From: DATLZB01 sp035574175
GTDB lineage: Bacteria; Pseudomonadota; Alphaproteobacteria; Rhizobiales; Hyphomicrobiaceae
Direction: 5' to 3'
Assembly: GCA_035574175.1 (NCBI GenBank)
Contig: DATLZB010000219.1
Coordinates: forward strand, 1-15,826
DNA length: 15,826 bases
Shown: in pieces, positions 1-5,933 of the stretch
Layout of the letters: each line of letters begins with the position of its first letter
How positions within the stretch are numbered: the stretch's first letter is position 1
Notes under the pieces: model-generated
Database searches by the model: none
What the model was told of the DNA's origin: nothing
What the model saw: the letters and a program-made list of their open reading frames with translations, nothing else
Program-made: the position numbers and the translations under genes

Positions 1-92
1 CCCTTGTTCCACTCGCCGAACGCCTTCAGCGCCGTGTCCATGCTGGCCTGACTCCATTTCTGGAAATCGTCGAAATTCCTCATCATCGTCAT
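1..92 (-). CDS. Phasin-like protein, N-terminal fragment (runs off the window)
   Basis: The minus strand from position 92 down to the left edge is open for 30 codons and reads MTMMRNFDDFQKWSQASMDT, then ALKAFGEWNKG. The aromatic and amphipathic pattern (FDDFQKW, then FGEWNKG) is what I associate with the N-terminus of alphaproteobacterial phasin-family proteins, which coat polyhydroxyalkanoate granules. Only about 30 residues are visible, so the family call is tentative. ATG codons at 92, 86 and 83 are all possible starts, and none has a strong Shine-Dalgarno; 92 is the longest. The gene is divergent from the carboxypeptidase gene on its right. The rest of the coding sequence lies outside the window. 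Confidence 0.55.
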   Translation of the reverse strand, partial: MTMMRNFDDFQKWSQASMDTALKAFGEWNK

Positions 93-158
93 GATCCCGA
101 TCGCTGGTGGCTTATCGGCAACCCGACCCGTCTGCCGCCGGTAAGACCGCGGCAAGAC

Positions 159-187
159 AACATAGATGCGGTGCAGCAATTGTGCAA
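159..187 (-). promoter_or_regulatory. Candidate promoter for the phasin-like gene, overlapping CAATTG repeats
   Basis: On the minus strand a TTGCAC (187-182) lies 17 bp from a TATGTT (164-159), about 65 bp before the phasin-like start at 92. The match to the sigma-70 consensus is partial: only the TTG of the -35 is kept, and 4 of 6 bases at the -10. The -35 overlaps a direct repeat GCAATTG-T-GCAATTG (176-190). A third CAATTG palindrome sits at 245-250, close to the carboxypeptidase gene. This is a suggestion from pattern only. Confidence 0.25.
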
Positions 188-271
188 TTGGCGCTCAACG
201 GACTGGGCGGGCACGTTAACCGCCTGGAATGGGCTGGCGGTACACAATTGCCGGACCCAGGGGGCGTTTCG

Positions 272-1471
272 ATGTTCAACCGACCCACGAGCAGAACGAT
301 CGTGGCCGCGTGCGCGTTTGCCGTGCTGCTGGCCCCGCCGGCCGGAGCGGGCGGCCGGTATGCGGCGATGGTCGTTGATGCCAATACCGGCGCCGCGCTC
401 CATGCCGAGGCGCCCGACGAGCGGCGCCATCCCGCCTCCCTCGCCAAGATGATGACCCTTTACCTCGTGTTCGAGGCCATCGAGCGCGGCCGCATCGGCT
501 ACGGCACGCGCATTCCCGTGTCGCCGGCGGCGGCGGCGGCCCCGCCGAGCCGGCTTGGCCTCGAGCCAGGCTCCGAGATCGCGCTGGTCGACGCTATCAA
601 GGCCCTCATCACCAAGTCCGCCAACGACGTGGCGATTGCCGTTGCCGAGTACATCGCCGGCAGTGAGGAAGCTTTCGCGCGGCTAATGACGACGCGCGCG
701 CACCAGCTCGGGATGACGGCCACCCAGTTCCGCAACGCCTCCGGGCTGCATCACCCCGAGCAGGTGACGACCGCCCGCGACATGCTGCGACTGGCGCTGC
801 GCCTTCAGGATGACTTTCCGGCTCACTACCGGCTCTTCTCGTTGCGCACCTTCAGCTACGGCGGCCGCGAGTATCGCAACCACAACCTGCTGCTCGGCAC
901 GTTCCCCGGCACCGACGGCATCAAGACCGGCTACATTGCACCCTCGGGCTTCAACCTGGTGGCCTCCGTGCGCCGCGGGAAACGGCATGTGATCGGCGTT
1001 GTATTCGGCGGCAGGAACGCCAAGTCACGGGACGCTGCCATGAGCGCGCTTCTCACCCGCGCCTTGCGGCAGGCTTCGCCGGTCTTCACCCGCAAGCGAG
1101 AGCCCGTCCTCATCGCCCTCCCCCGCCCGGCCCGCCGCTCCGCGCCAGCACTGCCGGCAGTCGCCTCCGCGGTGCCCTCACCACCCAGGCTCGAGCCGGC
1201 CCGCCCGGACATCCGCTCTCCCGCAGGCCTGTACGAGGTCCAGGTTGGCGCCTTCAACACCACCGCGGAAGCAGAGCGTGCGCTGTCGCTTGCGCGCAAC
1301 GCCCTTGCCCCGCTGCTCGAGGCCTACCCGGCGCGCACCATCCCCTACGAAATGGGCGACCGCCGCCTCTACCGCGCCCGGTTCGGGGGGTTCAGCGAGG
1401 AAGTCGCAGCCGCCGCCTGCCTTAAGCTGCGCCGCCAGCGCATCGACTGCTTCGTCTCCCGCGCAGAGTGA
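272..1471 (+). CDS. D-alanyl-D-alanine carboxypeptidase (PBP5-type, peptidase S11) with C-terminal SPOR domain
   Basis: A 399-residue secreted penicillin-binding protein that removes the terminal D-Ala from peptidoglycan pentapeptides, limiting cross-linking. The reading frame stays open upstream to 107, but I start at the ATG at 272: it follows a strong AGGGGGCG ribosome site and begins a signal peptide (about residues 1-26, ending near AGA-GG). All three S11 active-site motifs are present: S56-L-A-K59 (SxxK), S116-A-N118 (SxN) and K218-T-G220 (KTG). A proline/alanine-rich linker (about 278-318) leads to a SPOR domain (about 320-397; YEVQVGAFNT, then RLYRARFGGF), a fold that binds denuded septal glycan, so activity at the division site is likely. 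The S11-plus-SPOR layout is familiar in Alphaproteobacteria. The gene stands alone and is convergent with the J-protein gene. Exact dac paralogue not assignable. Confidence 0.94.
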   Translation: MFNRPTSRTIVAACAFAVLLAPPAGAGGRYAAMVVDANTGAALHAEAPDERRHPASLAKMMTLYLVFEAIERGRIGYGTRIPVSPAAAAAPPSRLGLEPGSEIALVDAIKALITKSANDVAIAVAEYIAGSEEAFARLMTTRAHQLGMTATQFRNASGLHHPEQVTTARDMLRLALRLQDDFPAHYRLFSLRTFSYGGREYRNHNLLLGTFPGTDGIKTGYIAPSGFNLVASVRRGKRHVIGVVFGGRNAKSRDAAMSALLTRALRQASPVFTRKREPVLIALPRPARRSAPALPAVASAVPSPPRLEPARPDIRSPAGLYEVQVGAFNTTAEAERALSLARNALAPLLEAYPARTIPYEMGDRRLYRARFGGFSEEVAAAACLKLRRQRIDCFVSRAE

Positions 1472-1545
1472 CGGTTTGCCCCGCAGGCTGCACAAGTCCG
1501 AACACGGCAGCCGGCTGAAGCAAAGCTGCGACCCCCGTGCCCAGT

Positions 1546-2244
1546 CTAGCGGCCGAGCAGCACGTCCTTGGCCTCGTTGATCTTGGCAGCGAGATAATCG
1601 GAGCCGCCCCGGTCCGGATGGATTTTCAACATGAGCTCGCGGTGTGCGCGGCGGATCTCCTCCTCGCTGGCCCCCGGCGCGAGCCCCAGCACCTCGAGCG
1701 CCTCCTCCCGCGTCATCCCCCGGCCCGCGCCCGCGCCGCCACCGCCACCCCTGGCCAGGTCTTCGCGCCAGTCGGGATATGCTCGATCGAGATAGGCCTC
1801 GATCAGGCTTGCCGATTTCGGATCGGAGAACCGGCACTCGCCCCACAGCCGCGCAACCTCGGCTGGCGACATGGCCTCGATGCGCCGACCGGCGAACGCC
1901 CCTTTCAGCACGCGGCCGCTGAGCGCGCCGGTGTCGTGGTCGAGCTCCATCTCGAGATAATCGGTAACGACGCGCGAGGTTTGGCCCGTTGAAGGCTGCC
2001 CGCCCGGCCAGCCGCCCCAGGACGCACCCCCGCCGCCCCACAGCAGCCAGGAGCCGAGCATGGCGAGCGGCACCGCGTACTGCATATGGCCGCGCAGGAA
2101 CAGTACGGCCGCCCCGCCGAGCGCAGCCGTCCCGCCGACGATCCTGAGCCCACGGGCCAGCACAGCCACATCGGCGCGCACAAAGCCGCGCAGCAGCACG
2201 ATGACGATCAGCAATGCGAGAAGGCCGAGCACGAAGTAGAGCAT
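1546..2244 (-). CDS. Membrane-anchored J-domain protein (Pam18/Tim14-like)
   Basis: A 232-residue co-chaperone expected to stimulate an Hsp70 (DnaK) ATPase at the inner face of the membrane. The N-terminus is a hydrophobic helix (about 2-19), followed by a second hydrophobic stretch (about 37-69). A middle region (about 90-165) and a glycine-rich linker (166-176) lead to a C-terminal J domain (about 178-232) with the invariant H209-P210-D211. After the HPD the protein reads RGGSDYLAAKINEAKDVLL, which closely resembles the J domain of mitochondrial Tim14/Pam18 rather than classical DnaJ; there is no zinc-finger or substrate-binding domain. Of two ATGs (2248 and 2244, different frames), 2244 is correct: it carries the J frame and has GGAGG 7 nt upstream. 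It lies 29 bp after the VWA gene, so the two probably share a transcript. J domain is certain; the partner is not. Confidence 0.92.
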   Translation of the reverse strand: MLYFVLGLLALLIVIVLLRGFVRADVAVLARGLRIVGGTAALGGAAVLFLRGHMQYAVPLAMLGSWLLWGGGGASWGGWPGGQPSTGQTSRVVTDYLEMELDHDTGALSGRVLKGAFAGRRIEAMSPAEVARLWGECRFSDPKSASLIEAYLDRAYPDWREDLARGGGGGAGAGRGMTREEALEVLGLAPGASEEEIRRAHRELMLKIHPDRGGSDYLAAKINEAKDVLLGR

Positions 2245-2273
2245 GCATGCGCCTCCGGCCTCGGGAACCGCGG

Positions 2274-3047
2274 CTATTTCATTTGTTCGAGCAGAAGCCG
2301 CGCCCCGCGCCCGCGCGCCGCCTCGAGCGCCTTGCGCCCGCCCGCTGCATAGACGGCGACGGCGGAAAGCAATTCGCGCAGTTGCCCAGCCGAGCCGGCA
2401 TCGAACCGACAGTAGGCGCCCTTGGTCAACCGCGCGATCTCACGGAACGCCCGCTCCGCTCTGGCATCGCTCCCTTCCTGGAACAGGAACACGGGAAGGC
2501 CCAGCAGCGCCAGCTCGCCGGCGCGCCCGCACAGCTCGTCGATGTCCTCCTCCATGCTGTCGCCGACGTAGACGAGTGCCGACACCCTGCCCCGCTCCAT
2601 CTCGCGCCTGGCATGGGAAAGCACCTTGCCAATCTGTGTGTAGCCGCCCCGACAGCGTACCGTAGTCATCAACCGCGCCAGGGCCTCGGGATCGCAGACC
2701 CACTTGGAGGCCCTGCACTCGCCAGCGCCGCGGAAGAACACGAGTTGCACATCGAGCCCGCCCACGTCCTTCACCACCCTGAACATGTCGGCCTGCAGCC
2801 CGAGAGCCATGTCCCACGTGGGCTCGCGGCTCATGGTGGCGTCCATGGCGAAGATGAGACGGCCCCTCGCCACGCCAGCGGCGGGCGCAAGCGCCTTTAC
2901 CTTGGCTAGGAAAGCGGCAACGTCCTGATCGCCGGCCCCGGCGGCCGGGGCACGCTCTTTGCCTGCGTCCGACCGCTCGTGCGCGGCTTCAGCCGGCACC
3001 GGAGTTTCGCCGCGCGACCGCGTCGGTGATTTGCGCTCTTCCGCCAT
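2274..3047 (-). CDS. VWA-domain protein, cytoplasmic, function unknown
   Basis: A 257-residue protein with a von Willebrand factor A fold. Residues 1-40 are charged and disordered-looking, rich in E, K, R and A. The VWA domain spans about 62-230: a first strand RLIFAMDATMS gives the metal-site motif D69-x-T71-x-S73 (classically DxSxS), with T137 in GGYTQIG and D163 in VYVGDSMEED as the remaining MIDAS ligands. Metal binding is therefore plausible. Five cysteines (111, 118, 132, 173, 213) lie inside the domain. There is no signal peptide or membrane helix. The start at 3047 is the first methionine of the family-like sequence and has an AGGACGG about 10 nt upstream; the open frame continues to 3470 but would overlap the next gene. 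It is followed after 29 bp by the J-protein gene and preceded by two membrane-protein genes on the same strand. VWA proteins often serve as scaffolds; no substrate can be named. Confidence 0.87.
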   Translation of the reverse strand: MAEERKSPTRSRGETPVPAEAAHERSDAGKERAPAAGAGDQDVAAFLAKVKALAPAAGVARGRLIFAMDATMSREPTWDMALGLQADMFRVVKDVGGLDVQLVFFRGAGECRASKWVCDPEALARLMTTVRCRGGYTQIGKVLSHARREMERGRVSALVYVGDSMEEDIDELCGRAGELALLGLPVFLFQEGSDARAERAFREIARLTKGAYCRFDAGSAGQLRELLSAVAVYAAGGRKALEAARGRGARLLLEQMK

Positions 3048-3154
3048 GAAGAGTGTCCGTCCTGCTGGGCCCGGGAACCTCGCGTCGGCTAATACTTGGC
3101 CATTGGCAGGCTGCGAAGCAACAGGTGGGCCTCGACGCGGCGCGGGCGAGCCGG

Positions 3155-3634
3155 CTAGATCGTCCCGCGCTGGCTGAGGAACGGCTTTTGTGCAGCGTTG
3201 TTGATGGCGAGCCAACCAGCCGCGAGTGCGTCGAAGATGGTCGCCCCCCAGGGCACCACGAACCACCATTCGAGCGTGCCTTTGCCGAGGAACCAGCCGG
3301 CGAGGCCGGTGAACAGGACCGCGGTAGTTGTGCTCAGCACCGCATCGAGTTGCAGCGCCAGCACCACGGTTTCCCGGTTCGTGACCGAGATCAACTCGGC
3401 AAACAGCCAGCCCCCTGCCAACAGCACGAGCAAAAGCAGCCAACCGTAGACCGCCTCGGGCACCGGCCACACCAGCACCGGCGCCCGCAACGCTGCGGCA
3501 GGCTCGAAGAACACGGCGAGCCCGTAGGCCAGCCCGGCCAGCAGATAGGGAAAGATCCAGATGCCGACGATGGCCGACTTCCTCCCGGCGCTCATCGGCC
3601 TCAACTGCGCTGCTGCTGATTGCGTTTCGGACAT
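3155..3634 (-). CDS. Four-helix integral membrane protein, unknown family
   Basis: A 159-residue hydrophobic protein with predicted transmembrane helices at about 21-43, 60-83, 92-117 and 123-145, and short polar ends. I do not recognise the family; no catalytic motif is evident. A TTG 15 bp further upstream would extend it by five residues (MEKDV), but the ATG at 3634 is better because GGAGAAGGA lies directly before it and overlaps that extension. The C-terminal part contains a polar run, WLAINNAAQKPFLSQRG. The gene lies between the 617-residue membrane protein (146 bp gap) and the VWA gene (107 bp gap), all on the minus strand, so a functional link is possible but the gaps are large enough for separate promoters. 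Confidence 0.82.
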   Translation of the reverse strand: MSETQSAAAQLRPMSAGRKSAIVGIWIFPYLLAGLAYGLAVFFEPAAALRAPVLVWPVPEAVYGWLLLLVLLAGGWLFAELISVTNRETVVLALQLDAVLSTTTAVLFTGLAGWFLGKGTLEWWFVVPWGATIFDALAAGWLAINNAAQKPFLSQRGTI

Positions 3635-3780
3635 CACGTCCTTCTCCAAGGCACCGCGGCGAACCGTTCAGGCGTCCCGCAAGCGCTCAACCCTCCGCCT
3701 GGCGAAGCCTGCCAGTCAGTTAGCATCACACGCCGCGATGCGGTCAACCGTCTGCGAATCGGTGGCGGAGGCTAAAGGTC

Positions 3781-5634
3781 TCATGCTGGGCGCTCGCCAA
3801 CCGGTGCGGCGCTGCCATCGCTATGTCCTTCCTCCCCACGCGCCGGCTGCGCCCCGTCGTTGAGCACGGCGAGCAGCGGTGTGAGCCCTTCGACGTCGAC
3901 GAGCTGGAAGATCTCGGTGTCGCGCTGGGCACGCTCGCTCCAGCCGGCGATGTCGAGCGCGCGCTGCGCCTTGGAGAGCAGCCCATGATTGCGGATGCGC
4001 TGGCCCCTCCGGCCCGGCCCCGGCCGCTCCTTGCCTGCCTCCCCTTCCGGCGCGTGACGGTAGGGGGTGAGATCGGTCAGGCTGTGCCGCCCTTCTTCTT
4101 TGGCGAGACGCTTGAGTTCGGATGACGGCACTGGCCGCACCAGCTTGAGGTCCGAGAACACGCCGGCGAGTTGGTTCATGGCGAGCGCGCGCAGCTCCTC
4201 CCGCTCGTTGGCCTTCTTCACCTCCTCCTTGGGCTCGCCATCTTCGCGTCCCGCATTCCACAGGTTCGGAATCACGAAGTAGGAGTGGCCGTCGTGATGG
4301 ATGAAGTGCCGGCGCACCCACTCCAGGTCGGCACCCGGCGCCCGCGCGATGGCGGTCTGGAACGCGCTGGTGAGGTGCCGCACGACGGAGGCCGTCGGCA
4401 AATGAAGCCGTGCCTGGGACTGCGAGAGCGCATCCCAATGCACCGTCGAGGGCGGATTGATGAGAGCCAGGGCGAGCAGCCCGAGGTCGATGCCGATGGT
4501 GGCGAGCAGCGCGATCATGTCCCTGCCCGTGATCGGCTCGCCCTCGGCCGTCACGTCGCCCGTCTCAGCACCTCCCGTCGCGATGTAGGTCGCAAGACTC
4601 GACAGGTAAGCGCCGACGTTGGTCCACAGGTTCTTGACCGCGTTGGCGACGCCCGCCGGCCCTTCCGTGAACACCGCCTGGCGCAGCCTGAGCTCCGCGG
4701 GCTGCGCCGCCTGATCGGCCGCCTGGCGCAGCCGCGAGGCAAGCGTCGGGTCGTAGCAGGAAAAGCCCTGCTGACCCGGCGCGATGGAGACAGCCGCCGC
4801 GAGAGCCCGCATCTCGGCGGCAGTCGAGCGGCCGAGCTCGTTGCTGCGTGCGGCGATGCTGCGCGCCCGCCCGCGGATCTCGGAGGCGCGCGCCTCGAAG
4901 AGGCGTTGGCGCTCCTGCGTCGTCTCGCCCTCGATCGCCGCCGCGCTCTTCTGTAGCAGCTCGAGATCGGCTTGCACCGGCGCCACCCACGACCGCGAAA
5001 TGTTGTCCCGCAGGCTGGCCACCGCGTCGCGCACGCTGCGGCGCGCGTTGTAGAGCGGCCCCCGCCCGGCCCCCGACGGCGGCCCACAACTCCCTCCGCT
5101 CGTCTCCTCGCGCGACATCTGGCTTTCCGACCACGTCACCACCGCATCGAGCTGCGAGCGCACCGCATCGAGCCGCGCAGCGACTGCGGCGGCCGCATCG
5201 CGCGCATCCTCCTGCAGGCTCGACAGGCTGGTGCGGGTCGCCTCCTCGCCGGCGATCAGGCTCCACCAGAAGCCGTAGCCGAAGCCGATCGACCAAAGCG
5301 CCAGGAAAAGATAGAGCGGGAACATGACGAGCCTGGCTCGAAGTGGCTGGCGCACGCCGAACGTCTCGCGCAGCGCGAGCCACATCAGGAAGGTGAGCGC
5401 CACCACCACCACGATAACGAGCAGGTCGGTCGACACCGAAAGCCCACCGGGTCCAGATGGCACCGAGGGTGGGGCGGAGACGCCGATGATGAAGTCGCGC
5501 ATGCCGTGCCAGGTGGCATAACCGGAGATGGCAAGCAGCATGAACACGGCGACGCCGATCAGCGCGTTGCGCCCAAACAGGTAATCGGCGGCTCGCCCCC
5601 AGCTCGTCAGTACCCCCCTGCGCGCCTCGGCCAT
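3781..5634 (-). CDS. 617-residue membrane protein with large periplasmic helical domain, unknown function
   Basis: I do not recognise this family. Hydrophobic helices are at about 24-43, 69-89, 103-125 and 372-393. Basic residues at the N-terminus and in the loop 90-102 fit an N-in topology, which puts residues about 126-371 in the periplasm and 394-617 in the cytoplasm. The periplasmic part is alanine/arginine/glutamate-rich and probably helical or coiled-coil (about 135-285), with two cysteines (C183, C293) that could form a disulfide. The cytoplasmic part includes a conserved-looking segment RRHFIHHDGHSYFVIPNLWN and a charged, basic, low-complexity tail. The frame reaches a GTG at 5649, but the ATG at 5634 has GGGAGGGA 5 nt upstream and is preferred. 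It is the first gene of a same-strand run with the 159-residue membrane, VWA and J-domain genes; putA lies upstream across a 299 bp gap. Confidence 0.85.
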   Translation of the reverse strand: MAEARRGVLTSWGRAADYLFGRNALIGVAVFMLLAISGYATWHGMRDFIIGVSAPPSVPSGPGGLSVSTDLLVIVVVVALTFLMWLALRETFGVRQPLRARLVMFPLYLFLALWSIGFGYGFWWSLIAGEEATRTSLSSLQEDARDAAAAVAARLDAVRSQLDAVVTWSESQMSREETSGGSCGPPSGAGRGPLYNARRSVRDAVASLRDNISRSWVAPVQADLELLQKSAAAIEGETTQERQRLFEARASEIRGRARSIAARSNELGRSTAAEMRALAAAVSIAPGQQGFSCYDPTLASRLRQAADQAAQPAELRLRQAVFTEGPAGVANAVKNLWTNVGAYLSSLATYIATGGAETGDVTAEGEPITGRDMIALLATIGIDLGLLALALINPPSTVHWDALSQSQARLHLPTASVVRHLTSAFQTAIARAPGADLEWVRRHFIHHDGHSYFVIPNLWNAGREDGEPKEEVKKANEREELRALAMNQLAGVFSDLKLVRPVPSSELKRLAKEEGRHSLTDLTPYRHAPEGEAGKERPGPGRRGQRIRNHGLLSKAQRALDIAGWSERAQRDTEIFQLVDVEGLTPLLAVLNDGAQPARGEEGHSDGSAAPVGERPA

Positions 5635-5933
5635 GGCCGTCCCTCCCACGCATCACCGTTTGGGGCGGATAATAGGGAGATTGAGAAGGATGTCGCGATC
5701 GATGCGGCCGGAACGGCTACTGCGGGCCCTTCAGCGTATCACCGGAGCCACGGCGTCTGACCCAACATTGCTCTCCAACCGAGAAAAGTTTTCTAGCCAA
5801 AGTCAAGAACGTGCGCATGGTTCGCAGGCCAAGCCGAGACGAGACAGAGCGATCAGCTTGGGCGCAGGCGTTTGACCCGGATCGCTGTAACGGCGAGGCG
5901 CCAAGCAGGTTCACACCTACCAAGGCCCACCGG
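5635..5933. other. Intergenic region between putA and the 617-residue membrane protein gene
   Basis: This 299 bp gap holds no ORF with a convincing start, ribosome site and composition. On the minus strand a TTGACT (5806-5801) resembles a -35 element; just downstream is a perfect 13 bp palindrome AGAAAAGTTTTCT (5782-5794). A TATTAT on the minus strand at about 5676-5671 lies close to the downstream gene but has no matching -35. I see no T-tract terminator for putA. The region probably carries the promoter of the membrane-protein gene. Confidence 0.5.
5782..5806 (-). promoter_or_regulatory. Candidate -35 element with adjacent palindrome (possible operator)
   Basis: Reading the minus strand, TTGACT is followed six bases later by AGAAAAGTTTTCT, a palindrome with 6 bp arms around a single central base. 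The palindrome would occupy the promoter spacer, a common place for a repressor site. No good -10 hexamer follows at 16-18 bp (CTCGGT or similar), so the promoter itself is weak by consensus. It would drive the 617-residue membrane-protein gene with a leader of roughly 140 nt. Confidence 0.25.

Noticed and set aside
1472..1545. Palindrome CAGCCGGCTG (1508-1517) as a bidirectional terminator
   Set aside because: No loop of suitable size and no T-tract on either strand.
1178..2248. 356-codon minus-strand frame spanning the J-protein gene and the end of the carboxypeptidase gene
   Set aside because: Arginine/alanine-rich shadow that overlaps two well-supported genes in other frames; no motif.
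2380..2430. tRNA-like wording (CAGCCGAGCCGGCATCGAACCGACAG region)
   Set aside because: It resembles a T-arm by chance, but no acceptor stem or anticodon arm can be built and it lies inside the VWA coding sequence.
4171..4956. 261-codon plus-strand frame inside the 617-residue membrane-protein gene
   Set aside because: The minus-strand frame has a ribosome site, membrane helices and coherent composition; the plus-strand frame has none.
4565..5656. 363-codon minus-strand frame starting before the 617-residue gene
   Set aside because: Frame-shifted shadow of the same gene, arginine-rich, without membrane segments.
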